Positions 44,985 through 57,561 of a DNA stretch of 64,000 nt are shown here, piece by piece (within the stretch, counting starts at the first letter, position 1; the number at the start of each line of letters is the position of its first letter). Both the position numbers and the translations under genes were made by a program. This DNA comes from an uncultured bacterium (lineage in GTDB: Bacteria; Verrucomicrobiota; Kiritimatiellia; RFP12; UBA1067): the NCBI GenBank assembly GCA_900547945.1, contig URIT01000002.1, positions 1-64,000 of the forward strand, read 5' to 3'. The notes beneath the pieces are model-generated. The model did no database searches. It was not told where the DNA came from and was given only the letters and a program-made list of their open reading frames with translations.

Positions 44985-46217
44985 TCACGGTTCGCGCGGG
45001 AAGATCACGAACGCGGGGAAACCCTTGATGCCGAGACCGGCGAAGTCCTTCAGCTTCTGGAAGGCGGCGGGATCTTCGGCCTGAAGGCGCACGACCGTGA
45101 ACGGCGCGAGCGCCCGGACGACCTCGGGGGCGCGGAAGGTCGTCCGCTCCATCGCGAGGCAGTTCTTGCACCAGGAGGCCCACACGTCCACGAACACGGG
45201 CCGCCCTTTCGCCTGTGCCCCGGCGAACACGGCCTCCCACGTCTCCGGCGTCGCCGCAAGGTGGTCGGCCGCCGTCTCCGCCGCCGGGCCCCGGAATCCC
45301 GTCCACGCAAGCCGCCCGTACCAAACGGCCATGCCGAAGAGGACGAGGGCGAAGATGCGGTTCACCCAGCGCATCCACGCTCCGGGCTTCGGTAGAACGG
45401 AGAGTCCGGCGGCGGCGAACGGCCAGGGGAGGCCCATGCCGACGCCGAGGATGAACGGCAGCACGACCGCCCAGGTCTTCCCCGCCGCGCACCACTTCGC
45501 GGTCAGCACGAGCGTCGCGAGCAGGATCGGCTCCACGCACGCGCCCGCAAGGACCGCCGCCCCCACGCCAAGCAGGAAGACACCGCCCAGCCCGCGCACC
45601 CGTCCGCCCGTCCCCGTCACGCGCAACCGGTATTTCGTGAAGTCGATGAAGAACACCTCGCCCATCGCAAGGCCCAGCACCGTGAAGACGACGGCGACGA
45701 AGGCGTTGAACCACGGGTTCGACTGGATGGCGCCGAACGCAAGCCCTCCGAACGCCGCCGCAAGCCCCAGCGAACCGTAGGCGAGCGCGATGCCGAGCCC
45801 ATAGGCCGCACCGCGCCGCCAACCCCGCCCGACAAGGACGAGGTTGACCGGCACAAGCGGCAGCACGCAGGGCGTGAGGTTCGCGGCGAGCCCCCCCAGC
45901 AGCACGAGCAAAAGGACGACGGCGAGGGAATGGCGCGCGAGCGGGGCGTCGGCATCGGCCGCGGGTCCGCCGCGAAGGAAGGCGAGAAAGGCGTCGGGCT
46001 TCATGTAGCCCATCGCGACGCGCGGAGCGGACGCATCGGCCCCATGTTCCTCCTGCAGGGCCCGCGCGATCGTCTCGGACGAAACGCCGGCGGCGCGCGC
46101 CGCCGCCTCGGAGGGATAGCAGATCCCCTCCAGGCACACCGGCCGGGCAAACGCGCAGAGGCACGCGCAGAGACCTGCAAGGAGAAGCGCGCGCATCTTC
46201 AGGGCGGGGGCGCTCAT
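44985..46217 (-). CDS. dsbD: DsbD-like thiol:disulfide interchange protein
   Basis: A 410-residue membrane electron-transfer protein moving reductant from cytoplasmic thioredoxin to the periplasm. After a signal peptide comes a short Cys pair segment (PVCLEGICYPSEAAARA). An eight-helix CcdA-like core carries LTPCVLPLVPVN and LAGACVEPILL. A C-terminal periplasmic thioredoxin domain has DVWASWCKNCLAMERTTF. The usual N-terminal immunoglobulin-like domain of DsbD is missing, making the protein shorter than the 560-residue E. coli type. Its ATG overlaps the stop of the toroid-protein gene. Confidence 0.92.
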   Translation of the reverse strand: MSAPALKMRALLLAGLCACLCAFARPVCLEGICYPSEAAARAAGVSSETIARALQEEHGADASAPRVAMGYMKPDAFLAFLRGGPAADADAPLARHSLAVVLLLVLLGGLAANLTPCVLPLVPVNLVLVGRGWRRGAAYGLGIALAYGSLGLAAAFGGLAFGAIQSNPWFNAFVAVVFTVLGLAMGEVFFIDFTKYRLRVTGTGGRVRGLGGVFLLGVGAAVLAGACVEPILLATLVLTAKWCAAGKTWAVVLPFILGVGMGLPWPFAAAGLSVLPKPGAWMRWVNRIFALVLFGMAVWYGRLAWTGFRGPAAETAADHLAATPETWEAVFAGAQAKGRPVFVDVWASWCKNCLAMERTTFRAPEVVRALAPFTVVRLQAEDPAAFQKLKDFAGLGIKGFPAFVIFPREP

Positions 46218-47284
46218 CGGCAGACCCCCAGCGTGAGGACCGCGAAGGAGGTGGCGAGCACGGGGTCGTTCTCCCAGAAGCGGTTGTTGTCGTTCACCCA
46301 GCTGCCGTCCGGCCTCTGGAGCGCCAGCAGCTTCGCGGCGAGCTCGCGCCGCCAGTCAACGCGGCGGCCGTCGGGCTGCACCAGCTCGGCGACGCCCGCG
46401 ACGGAGAGGGCGCGCGCGAGGATGTCGTAGTAGTAGTAGAGGCCCTGGCTGCCCATGCCGGGGTTCTCGTCCACGGTCCAGAACCGCGAACAGTAGTCGA
46501 GTGCGCTCTTCACGCGGGGATCGGACCGCGTGAGCTTCGCGTGGCACATCGAGAGAACGGCCGCGTAGCTCATCGAGCCGTAGGCGCGCAGCGCGACGCG
46601 CCCGGACCGGTTCGTCTCCGTGCCCGCCTGCGCCGTGCGGAGGTTGTACGCGGCACCCCCCGCGCGCTCCCCCTGCGTCTCCTGGAGGCGCGTCACGAAC
46701 TGGAGCGCCTTCTCCCAGTTGAGGTCCGCGCGCGTCTCGCCCTTCGGACGGAAGTCCTCGGCCCCCTCGGTGCGGCGCATCGCGTCGAGCGCGTAGGACG
46801 TGTTCGAGAGGTCCGCGTAGCGCCGGCGCGACGCGCGGTCGTAGCCGAACCCGCCCGCCATCGTGTCGTCGCCCGTGAGCTGGCTGCCGGCGATGTACGT
46901 GCGCGCGGCGAGGATCGCCTTCATCGGGGCGAGCCCGCTCTCGAAGAGCGCGCTCAGGCAGACGCTCGTGTTGTAGTTCCCGAGCCCCGAGCCGCCGCGC
47001 CCGGGCTTCGGCACGTAGAAGCCGCCGTCGGGACGCTGCGTGGAGAGGACGAACGCGGCCGCCTTCTTCGCGCCCTCCGTCCTCCCCTCGCCGCCGCAGA
47101 CGAACGCCCAGAGCGGCAGGGCCGTGAGGGCGGGCATGTGGGGGTCGCTGAAGTGGCCGTCCGCCTCCTGCTGCGTCCTGAGGAAGGCGACGCCGCGCGC
47201 GATGGCGGCGGCGACATCCTTCTTCCCCTCCGCGTAGACGCACCCGCACACGGCGAGCATGCAGACCAGAATCGTCTTTTTCAT
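46214..47284 (-). CDS. Secreted prenyltransferase/squalene-oxidase-repeat (alpha-toroid) protein
   Basis: A 356-residue protein with signal peptide MKKTILVCMLAVCGCVYAE. Repeats of the QTPDGxF type follow (FLRTQQEADGHFSD, LSTQRPDGGFYVPK, LALQRPDGSWVND). This fold forms an alpha/alpha barrel in squalene cyclases, but the DxDD catalytic motif is absent, so it is not a cyclase. Exported members are common in this phylum and uncharacterised. It is translationally coupled to dsbD by a 4-nt overlap and follows dnaB by 46 nt. Confidence 0.85.
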   Translation of the reverse strand: MKKTILVCMLAVCGCVYAEGKKDVAAAIARGVAFLRTQQEADGHFSDPHMPALTALPLWAFVCGGEGRTEGAKKAAAFVLSTQRPDGGFYVPKPGRGGSGLGNYNTSVCLSALFESGLAPMKAILAARTYIAGSQLTGDDTMAGGFGYDRASRRRYADLSNTSYALDAMRRTEGAEDFRPKGETRADLNWEKALQFVTRLQETQGERAGGAAYNLRTAQAGTETNRSGRVALRAYGSMSYAAVLSMCHAKLTRSDPRVKSALDYCSRFWTVDENPGMGSQGLYYYYDILARALSVAGVAELVQPDGRRVDWRRELAAKLLALQRPDGSWVNDNNRFWENDPVLATSFAVLTLGVCR

Positions 47285-47330
47285 CTTGAATCTCCTTCGA
47301 GGGATTGAACGCGCCGCCGGACGGGAAGGT

Positions 47331-48884
47331 TCAGAAGAGCGGGTCCTGCGTGAGGTTGACGGGCGCGTCGCCGGGGAGGGCGAACGCCTCGCCCGGCACC
47401 TCCATCACCTCCTCGGCCGTCGCGGCGTCGGCCTCGGCGGTCTCGGCGTCCTGCGCCTTCTGTCCGCGCGTTCCCGGCTTGCGGTCGCCGAAGCGCGTGC
47501 CCTGCTTGTAGAAGTTGAGGTCGACCTCGCCCGTTTCGCCGTTTCGGTTCTTCGCCACGTCCACGATCGCGAGCAGTTCGTCGTCGTGCCACTGGGCGGT
47601 CTTCGAGCGGCAGGGGCGGCGCAGCAGGAAGACCATGTCGGCGTCCTGCTCGATGGCGCCCGAGTCGCGTAGGTGCGAGAGCTTCGGCACCTCGTCCTTG
47701 TCGTCCCCCTTCTCGTTCGCGCGGGAGAGCTGCGAGAGGACGATGACCGGCACCTTCAGCTCCTTCGCCATCGCCTTGATCTGGCCCGAGATGCGGCTCG
47801 TCTCCAGCTGGCGACCCTGGCGGGCGAACTCGCGGCAGTTCGCAAGCTGCAGATAGTCGATCACGATGAGTTCGATGTTGTGCATCCGCTTCATGCGGCG
47901 CGCGCGCGCGCGCATGTCGGAGACGTCGATGGCGCTCGTGTCGTCGATGTAGATGGGCGCGCCGCGCAGGGCGCCCATCGCGCTCATCAGGCGCTGGCTC
48001 GCCTCGACGCGCTGGTCGTGGGTGAGGAGGCCGCGCTGGAGGCGCCAGGTGTCCACGCCGGCGCGGCCCGCGAGCATGCGCTTGGCGAGGGATTCCGTGC
48101 TCATTTCGAGGGAGAACATCAGGACCGCGTGCGGGCGGTTGTGTTCGCCCTTCATCGGCATGCCGTTGATGTCCTGCCCGAGCGCGATGCACTCGGCGAT
48201 GTTCATCGCAAGCGAGGTCTTGCCGACGGACGGGCGGGCGGCGACGACGATCATGTCCCCCGCCTTCAGCCCCATGATCTTCTCGTCGAGGTACTTGAAG
48301 CCCGTCGGCAGGCCGTCGAACTGGTCGGCGCCGCCGTCGAAGAGGCGGTCCATTGCCTTGAACGTCGCCTCCACCGCCGTCTTCCAGTCCGCCCGCACCG
48401 TGGTGGACCCGCCGATTTCGAGGAAGTTCTTCTCGACCTCGCCGAGCAGGATGTCCGCGTTCGCGCTCTGCGCCTCGTCGAAGCACTTCGCCTCGGTCTC
48501 GCGGGCACGCTGGATCATCGTGCGCAGCAGGTGCTTCTGCCGCACGATGTCGATGTAGTATTCGGCGTGCGCGCTCGTGGGCGTGTTGTCGACGAGGGCC
48601 TGGATGGCGGCCACGCCGCCCACGGCGTCGAGCCGCCCCGTCGCGCGCAGGCGGTCCGTCAGCGTCACCGCGTCGATGGGCGTGGAGGCGCCGCTCATCT
48701 CGCGGAAGGTCTCGTAGAGGATGCGGTTGCGGGGCTCGTAGAAGGATTCGGGCGTGAGCCCGCGCGCCAGACAGAGGTCCAGCACGCGGGCGTCTTCGCC
48801 GAACTGGGTGTCGAGCAGGATCGAACCGATGATGCCCCGCTCGGCCTCCGCGCTGTGAGGAGGCGTCTTCAGTTCGTCCGCCAC
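47331..48884 (-). CDS. dnaB: Replicative DNA helicase DnaB
   Basis: A 517-residue DnaB that unwinds DNA at the replication fork as a hexamer. The N-terminal domain (about 1-150) includes PPHSAEAERGIIGSILLD. The RecA-like domain has Walker A AARPSVGKTSLAM, the H1a/H3 block NIELIVIDYLQL and SHLRDSGAIEQDADMV. A C-terminal tail rich in Glu/Ala (DAETAEADAATAEE) is longer than usual. The start is GTG, 4 nt after the potD stop, with GGGGAG and AGGGAC in front, so dnaB is read through from the polyamine transport operon. Confidence 0.95.
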   Translation of the reverse strand: MADELKTPPHSAEAERGIIGSILLDTQFGEDARVLDLCLARGLTPESFYEPRNRILYETFREMSGASTPIDAVTLTDRLRATGRLDAVGGVAAIQALVDNTPTSAHAEYYIDIVRQKHLLRTMIQRARETEAKCFDEAQSANADILLGEVEKNFLEIGGSTTVRADWKTAVEATFKAMDRLFDGGADQFDGLPTGFKYLDEKIMGLKAGDMIVVAARPSVGKTSLAMNIAECIALGQDINGMPMKGEHNRPHAVLMFSLEMSTESLAKRMLAGRAGVDTWRLQRGLLTHDQRVEASQRLMSAMGALRGAPIYIDDTSAIDVSDMRARARRMKRMHNIELIVIDYLQLANCREFARQGRQLETSRISGQIKAMAKELKVPVIVLSQLSRANEKGDDKDEVPKLSHLRDSGAIEQDADMVFLLRRPCRSKTAQWHDDELLAIVDVAKNRNGETGEVDLNFYKQGTRFGDRKPGTRGQKAQDAETAEADAATAEEVMEVPGEAFALPGDAPVNLTQDPLF

Positions 48885-48888
48885 GTCC

Positions 48889-50055
48889 CTACTCCCCGGC
48901 CTTGATGCGGTCCCAGGCCTTGTTGTAGAGCCCCTGGACCTCCGGCTTGTCCTGGAAGCCGCGCAGCACCTGTCCGCGCGCGATCTGCGCCTCGTCGAGG
49001 ACGATCAGCCTGCGGTAGTCGGGTTCGAGCCGGTCGATGCCGGGCTTCACCGGGTTCGGTCCGCAGATGTACTCCATGTTGACCTTCGCGACGTCGCCCT
49101 CGTAGATGTAGTTGATGAAGGCGTAGGCGAGGTCCTTCCGGCGGGCGTCCTTCGCGATGACCATTTCGTCGAACGCGATCGTGAAGCCCTCCTTCGGCAG
49201 CGCGAAGCCGATGTCGTCGCGCGGGGCCATGCCCTCGTCCTCGTCGCCGACGATGATCTGCGTCGCATCGGTCGAGTAGCCGTGGCCGATCCACGTCGCG
49301 CCGCTCGCGACCTCGGTCTTGTAGCTCTCGGCGTCGAACTTGCGCGAGTTCGCCTTCCACTTGAGCACTTCCGCGACGGCGGCGTCGATCTCCTTCGGAT
49401 CCGTCGAGTTGATCGAGTGGCCGAGGCTCATGAGCCCGCCGCCGATCACCTCGCGGATGTCGTCGAGGAGCGTGAGGCGCCCCTTGAACGCGGGGTTCGC
49501 GAGCGCCTTCCAGCTCGCGACGTCCACGCCGGCGGGCACCTTCCACTTCGCGTACATGAAGCCCGTGTAGGTGACGGCGTACGGCACGTTGTAGGCGAAC
49601 GTGGGGTCGATGATCTGCTTCGTGAAGGACGGGTCGAAGTTCCTCTTCACGTTCGGGCACTTCGCGTGGTCGATCTTCTCCAGCATGCCGTCCTTCGCCA
49701 TCTGCGCGATCTGGTAGGAGCTGGGCATGAGGATGTCGTAGCCCGTGCCGCCGGCCTTGAGCTTCGCGTACATGGCCTCGTTCGAGTCGAACGTGTCGAC
49801 GACGACCTTCACGCCGAGCGCCTTTTCGAAGCCGGCGAGGACGTCGGGGGCGATGTAGTCGCTCCACGTGTAGACATGGAGCTCGCCGCCGTCCTTCCCG
49901 CCGTTCGGGGGCACGTACCCGCTCGCCTCCGCGGCCGCGCGGGCCTGGGCGGAGAGGTCCACGCCCTCCACGGAGGATTCGGACTGCGAGCAGCCCGCGA
50001 CGAGGGCGCCCGCCGCGAGGGCGGCGGCGATGTTCCTGAGTTTCAGCGTTTTCAT
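48889..50055 (-). CDS. potD: Spermidine/putrescine-binding lipoprotein PotD
   Basis: A 388-residue periplasmic polyamine-binding protein with lipobox LVAGCSQ (residues about 18-24). PotD/PotF-type blocks are LHVYTWSDYIAPDVLAGFEK, VVVDTFDSNEAMYAKL and GYDILMPSSYQIAQM, with conserved aromatic and acidic ligand residues (W, D, E). It feeds polyamine to PotABC. The ATG overlaps the potC stop by 4 nt. The frame extends upstream only through potC sequence. Length is slightly above the usual 350. Confidence 0.94.
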   Translation of the reverse strand: MKTLKLRNIAAALAAGALVAGCSQSESSVEGVDLSAQARAAAEASGYVPPNGGKDGGELHVYTWSDYIAPDVLAGFEKALGVKVVVDTFDSNEAMYAKLKAGGTGYDILMPSSYQIAQMAKDGMLEKIDHAKCPNVKRNFDPSFTKQIIDPTFAYNVPYAVTYTGFMYAKWKVPAGVDVASWKALANPAFKGRLTLLDDIREVIGGGLMSLGHSINSTDPKEIDAAVAEVLKWKANSRKFDAESYKTEVASGATWIGHGYSTDATQIIVGDEDEGMAPRDDIGFALPKEGFTIAFDEMVIAKDARRKDLAYAFINYIYEGDVAKVNMEYICGPNPVKPGIDRLEPDYRRLIVLDEAQIARGQVLRGFQDKPEVQGLYNKAWDRIKAGE

Positions 50056-50882
50056 TCCGATTTTCCTTTCAGTTTGGTTTGGTTCTTCGCGGTCAGCAGC
50101 TTGGAGAGTCCTACGAGCGTACATGTGAAGAGGAGCATCAGCGTCGAGAGCGCGAAGACCGAGGGCAGGTTCTTCGAGTGCTTCGTCATCGACGACACGT
50201 AGGTGGGAAAGGTGTTCGTGCCCGCGCCGTTGACGAACGAGGTGATCACCACGTCGTCGATGGAGAGGGTGAACGCGAGGAGGCCGCCCGCCACGATGCC
50301 GGGGAGGAGGATGGGCAGCTCCACGTGGAAGAACGCATACCACGGCCCCGCGCCGAGGTCGTAGGCGGCCTCGGTGATGCGGTCGTCGAAGTCCTGGAGG
50401 CGCGCGAGCACGGTCATGACGACATACGAGACGCAGAACGTGACGTGCGCGATGAGGATCGTCCAGAAACCGCAGGCGACCTTCGCCGCGACGAAGAGCA
50501 TCAGCAGGGAAATGCCGATGAGGATGTCCGGCATGATGAGCGGCGTGTAGACGAGGGCGTGGTGGATGGACTGCAGACGGTCCCGCCAGCGGTGGAGGGC
50601 GAGCGCCGCCGTCGTCCCCAGCGCGCAGGAGACGAGCGTGGAGAGCCCCGCGATCGTGAGCGAGAGCCAGAAGCTCTGCAGCAGCGCCTTCACCGCGTGG
50701 TGCCCCGCGAAGAGCTGCCGGTACCACTTGCCCGTGAACCCGGCGAACGCGCCGTCCGCGTCGAAGAAGCTCATCGAGAGGCCGTTCGGCACGAAGCCGT
50801 AGGCGACGACGAGCAGGATCGGCACGTAGAGGAACGCGAGCACGCAGCCGAGGACGGCGACCGAGAACATCGAGCGCTTCAT
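50052..50882 (-). CDS. potC: Spermidine/putrescine ABC transporter permease PotC
   Basis: A 276-residue inner-membrane permease with six helices. The EAA loop reads EAAYDLGAGPWYAFFHVELP. The C-terminal region, FTLSIDDVVITSFVNG, is typical of PotC. It pairs with PotB to form the channel and docks PotA. Both ends overlap neighbours by 4 nt (ATGA with potB and potD), showing a tightly coupled operon. Confidence 0.94.
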   Translation of the reverse strand: MKRSMFSVAVLGCVLAFLYVPILLVVAYGFVPNGLSMSFFDADGAFAGFTGKWYRQLFAGHHAVKALLQSFWLSLTIAGLSTLVSCALGTTAALALHRWRDRLQSIHHALVYTPLIMPDILIGISLLMLFVAAKVACGFWTILIAHVTFCVSYVVMTVLARLQDFDDRITEAAYDLGAGPWYAFFHVELPILLPGIVAGGLLAFTLSIDDVVITSFVNGAGTNTFPTYVSSMTKHSKNLPSVFALSTLMLLFTCTLVGLSKLLTAKNQTKLKGKSE

Positions 50883-51880
50883 GTCTCGTTCCCTCCCTCG
50901 GTCGTCATCACGAGCCGCGCGGTCTGCGCCTCCAGGCGCCTGCGCCCGCGCACGTCCTGCCGCCGCTTCCACCACATCGCGAGCCCCAGCGGGATGAGCA
51001 CCGAGACGGCCATCAGCACCGCGAGCGCCGAGGCGTGCGGGATGTTGCGGTTCTGGATCGCGCGCATGAAGATCTTGTTGCCGATCAGCACGCAGTCCGT
51101 GCCGCCGAGCATCTGCGGGATCACGTACGAGCCGATCGCCGGGATGAACACCATCAGCACCGCCGAGATGATCCCCTGCTTCACGCCCGGCATGAAGATC
51201 TTGCGGAAGGCGTAGAAGTTCTTCGCCCCCAGGTCGCGCGCGGCCTCCAGGAGCGAGAAGTCGAACTTCTCCGCCGCCGTGTAGATCGGCATGATCGCGA
51301 ACGGCAGGAAGGAGTAGACCGAGACGAGGACGACGGCCGCCTCCGAGTCGAGGAGCGTCGACGTGGCCGGATCGACGCGCCCCGCCGACGCGGCGCCCAG
51401 CCAAACGAGGGCCTGCTGCACGAAGCCGGGCAGCCAGTCAAAGAGCCATTCGCGCACGCGCAGGAAGACGAGGTAGCAGGCCTGCAGCCAGCCATCCGGG
51501 TGCAGCATCGTCTTCCACGCGAAGACCCGCACCACGAAGCTCGTCCAGAACGGCAACATGATCGACCCCGCCACGATGGCCCGCCAGCGCGGATTCATGC
51601 GCGCGATCGCGTACGCGCACGGCAGCGCGAGGATGATCGACCACACCGTCACCTCGAAGGAGATGCGGATCGTGTTCCACACGATGGCCGGATAGTCGGG
51701 GTCCACCAGCTCGCGCCAGGTGGAGAACGACCAGTCGCCCACGCCGCCCGAGGCGTCGTGGCCGTGGAACGTGAACGCCAGCACGATTACGGCCGGGATC
51801 ACGAAGAAGACGGCCAGCCAGGCGAAGGACGGCAGCGTGAGCAGCCATTCGGCCTTCCGGGACCTCAGCGGATTGTCCAT
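50879..51880 (-). CDS. potB: Spermidine/putrescine ABC transporter permease PotB
   Basis: A 333-residue permease, longer than the usual 285 owing to an insert at about 145-185 in a periplasmic loop (LVWLGAASAGRVDPATSTLL). Motifs include WSIILALPCAYAIARM, LPFWTSFVVRVFAWKTML and the EAA loop EAARDLGAKNFYAFRKIFMP. It forms a heterodimer with PotC. It lies 19 nt after potA. Confidence 0.93.
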   Translation of the reverse strand: MDNPLRSRKAEWLLTLPSFAWLAVFFVIPAVIVLAFTFHGHDASGGVGDWSFSTWRELVDPDYPAIVWNTIRISFEVTVWSIILALPCAYAIARMNPRWRAIVAGSIMLPFWTSFVVRVFAWKTMLHPDGWLQACYLVFLRVREWLFDWLPGFVQQALVWLGAASAGRVDPATSTLLDSEAAVVLVSVYSFLPFAIMPIYTAAEKFDFSLLEAARDLGAKNFYAFRKIFMPGVKQGIISAVLMVFIPAIGSYVIPQMLGGTDCVLIGNKIFMRAIQNRNIPHASALAVLMAVSVLIPLGLAMWWKRRQDVRGRRRLEAQTARLVMTTEGGNET

Positions 51881-51899
51881 TTCGCGCCTCCCCCGCCGT

Positions 51900-53006
51900 T
51901 CAGTTCTCGGCGGCCACCATGTAGCCGTCGTCCGGATGCCACCACACGAACACCTCGTCGTTCCAGGTGATGGGTTCCTGGTCGAGGAGAAAACGCGAAT
52001 GGGGCTTCAGGGACTGGATCTGGAGCCCGGACGACGTCACCCAGAACTTCGTGTAGACGCCCTGGTAGACGATGTCCTTCACCTTCGAGGGGAAGACGTT
52101 GATCGAGGCCCCCTTCTCGGGCGGCGGCGGCGTGAGGGTGACGCGGATCTTCTCGGGGCGCACCGAGAGGTCGATCTCCTGCCCCACCGAGAGCCTGCGG
52201 TCGTTGTACGCCTTGATCTGCGGGAAGCCCTCCACCTGGATGAAGCAGTAGTCGCCGTCCACCGAGACGATCTCGCCGTGGAAGAAGTTCGTGTCGCCGA
52301 TGAAGGACGCGACGAAGCGCGAGGCCGGGGCCTCGTAGATCTGCGCCGGACCCGCCAGCTGCTCGATCTTCCCCTTGTTGATGACGGCGATGCGGTCCGA
52401 GAGCGACATCGCCTCGCCCTGGTCGTGCGTCACGTAGAGGAACGTGATGCCCACCTGGTCGTGGATCGTGTCGAGCTCCAGCAGCATGTGCTGGCGCAGC
52501 TTGAGGTCGAGCGCCGCGAGCGGTTCGTCGAGGAGCAGCACCTGCGGACGGTCCACGAGCGCGCGCGCGATGGCGACGCGCTGCTTCTGCCCGCCGGAGA
52601 GCTGGTTCGGGTACTTCCAGGCATGGTCCGCCATGCGGATCATCTCGAGGATGTTGTCCACCGCCTCCTCGATCTCCGCCTTCGGCTTCTTCGCGAGCTT
52701 CAGCGAGAAGGCGATGTTATCCCAGATCGTCATCGTCGGGAAGAGCGCGTAGTTCTGGAACACCGTGTGGACGCGGCGCTGGTTCGGGGCAAGGTCCGTG
52801 ATGTCCTTGCCCTCCAGGTAGATGCGCCCCGAATCGGGCCGCTCGAACCCGCCGAGCATGCGCAGCAGCGTCGTCTTGCCGCAGCCCGACGGCCCGAGGA
52901 GCGAGAAGAACTCGCCCCTCTTGATGGAGAACGAAACGTCGTTGACCGCCGTGAGCGCGCCGAAGCGCTTCGTCACATGGTCAAAAACAAGGAATTCGCT
53001 TGCCAA
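51900..53006 (-). CDS. potA: Spermidine/putrescine ABC transporter ATPase PotA
   Basis: A 368-residue ATPase with Walker A GPSGCGKTTLLRMLG, Q-loop FQNYALFP, signature LSGGQKQRVAIARAL, Walker B VLLLDEPLAALD and H-loop YVTHDQGEAM. A C-terminal TOBE-type regulatory domain spans about 270-368. The start is TTG, with AAGGGAG nine bases upstream; no ATG or GTG fits the family N-terminus. It is the first gene of potA-B-C-D-dnaB and has a TATACT box about 40 nt upstream. Confidence 0.95.
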   Translation of the reverse strand: MASEFLVFDHVTKRFGALTAVNDVSFSIKRGEFFSLLGPSGCGKTTLLRMLGGFERPDSGRIYLEGKDITDLAPNQRRVHTVFQNYALFPTMTIWDNIAFSLKLAKKPKAEIEEAVDNILEMIRMADHAWKYPNQLSGGQKQRVAIARALVDRPQVLLLDEPLAALDLKLRQHMLLELDTIHDQVGITFLYVTHDQGEAMSLSDRIAVINKGKIEQLAGPAQIYEAPASRFVASFIGDTNFFHGEIVSVDGDYCFIQVEGFPQIKAYNDRRLSVGQEIDLSVRPEKIRVTLTPPPPEKGASINVFPSKVKDIVYQGVYTKFWVTSSGLQIQSLKPHSRFLLDQEPITWNDEVFVWWHPDDGYMVAAEN

Positions 53007-53043
53007 CTCGACTTTCTCCCTTCAATGGTGAACATAGGGGGAA

Positions 53044-53071
53044 AGTATAGCAAACCCCCCTTGGATTTGAA
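53044..53071 (-). promoter_or_regulatory. Promoter of the pot operon
   Basis: TTTGCTATACT gives a TATACT -10 (53044-53049) with an extended TGC. A poor -35, TTCAAA (53066-53071), lies 16 nt upstream. The leader is about 32 nt and contains AAGGGAG. Confidence 0.5.
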
Positions 53072-53118
53072 CCCCTAAATGCGAGAAATGTGCGAGGGCG
53101 CGGATCTTCCCCGGGAGG

Positions 53119-56259
<3,141 letters not shown>

Positions 56260-56298
56260 GTCTCGTGCCTTGGTAAACGGTAAGCGGTCAAAGGGATG

Positions 56299-57561
56299 TC
56301 AGCGGACGCGCAGGAGGAAGAAGTTCTTCTTGCCGCTCCGGAGCACCGCCACGCGGCCCTCCACGAGGTCCCCCTCCGCGAAGACGCGCGCCGCGTCCGC
56401 CTTCGCGCCGTTGAGCGAGAGCCCGCCCTGCTGCGCCATCCGGCGCGCCTCGCCGTTCGACTTGAACATGCCCGCCTGGGCGGCCACGGCCCAGACGGGC
56501 TTGCCCACGACGTCCGCCCGCGCGCGCTCGGCGCTCTTCACGTCCTTGAAGATCGTCTCCAGCTCGTCCGCGCCCTTCCCGGCGACGTCCCCGCCGAAGA
56601 GCGCCTGCGTCGCGCCGCGCGCGGTCTCCAGCCCCTCCGCGCCGTGGACGAGCGCCGTCAGCTCCTCCGCGAGCGCCTTCTGCGGGATGCGCGCCTCGGG
56701 GTTCGCCTTCATCTGCCGCTCCAGCTCGGCGATCTCGTCGAGCGGACGGAGCGAGAAGACCTTCAGGTAGCGGATCACGTCCTCGTCGGCGGAGCGCAGG
56801 AAGAACTGGTACCAGTCGTACACGGAGGTCTTCTCCGCGCTCATGAACATGGCGTTCCCCTCGCTCTTGCCGAACTTCTTCCCCGTCCCGTCGAGGAGGA
56901 GCGGGAACGTGAGGCCGTAGACGGAACGCCCGCGCATCTTGCGCACGAGGTCCGTGCCCGCCGTGATGTTGCCCCACTGGTCCGCGCCGCCCACCTCCAT
57001 CGTGCAGCCGTAGGCGTCGTAGAGGTGCAGGAAGTCGTTCCCCTGCAGGATCTGGTAGCTGAACTCGGTGAACGTGAGCGCGCCCTCGCTCGCCTCCAGG
57101 CGCTTCTTCACGCTCTCCTTGGCGAGCATCTGCGGCACGCGGAAGTTGACCGCGACGTCGCGCAGGAACGCGATCGCGCTCAGGCCCGAGTACCACTCGT
57201 AGTTGTCCACCATCCGCGCCGCGTTGGGTCCGTCGAAGTCGAGGATGCGCGCCAGGTTCTCGCGGATGCCCTTCTTGTTCTCCGCCACCTGCTCGACCGT
57301 GAGCATGTTGCGCTCCGCGCTCTTGCCGCTCGGGTCGCCGATGAGGCCCGTCGCGCCGCCCACGAGGGCGATCACGCGGTGTCCCGCGAGCTGGAGGCGG
57401 CGCAGCATCATGATGGAGACGAGGTTGCCCGCCTGCAGCGAACTCGCCGACGGATCGAAGCCGCAGTAGATCGTCTGCGGCGTCTCCAGCATCTTCTCGA
57501 TTTCGGGGTCCGACACGGACTGCACGAGCCCGCGCGCAACCAGTTCCTGAAACAGCGTCAT
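56299..57561 (-). CDS. tyrS: Tyrosyl-tRNA synthetase
   Basis: A 420-residue class-Ic aminoacyl-tRNA synthetase charging tRNA-Tyr. The first signature reads CGFDPSASSLQAGNL, where the HIGH motif is QAGN, lacking both histidines. The second signature is KKFGKSEGNAMF (KMSKS type). VGGATGLIGDPSGKS and GGADQWGNITAGTDL are intact, and an S4 RNA-binding domain ends the protein (LSLNGAKADAAR, VLRSGKKNFFLL). I recall QxGN-type variants in related lineages, so the enzyme should be active. AAGGAAAG precedes the ATG. Confidence 0.95.
   Translation of the reverse strand: MTLFQELVARGLVQSVSDPEIEKMLETPQTIYCGFDPSASSLQAGNLVSIMMLRRLQLAGHRVIALVGGATGLIGDPSGKSAERNMLTVEQVAENKKGIRENLARILDFDGPNAARMVDNYEWYSGLSAIAFLRDVAVNFRVPQMLAKESVKKRLEASEGALTFTEFSYQILQGNDFLHLYDAYGCTMEVGGADQWGNITAGTDLVRKMRGRSVYGLTFPLLLDGTGKKFGKSEGNAMFMSAEKTSVYDWYQFFLRSADEDVIRYLKVFSLRPLDEIAELERQMKANPEARIPQKALAEELTALVHGAEGLETARGATQALFGGDVAGKGADELETIFKDVKSAERARADVVGKPVWAVAAQAGMFKSNGEARRMAQQGGLSLNGAKADAARVFAEGDLVEGRVAVLRSGKKNFFLLRVR

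Noticed and set aside
53066..53084. A GGTTCAAATCC-like word on the minus strand, resembling a tRNA T-loop
   Set aside because: Only two base pairs of a T-stem form, and no anticodon or acceptor stems can be built around it. It overlaps the pot operon promoter.
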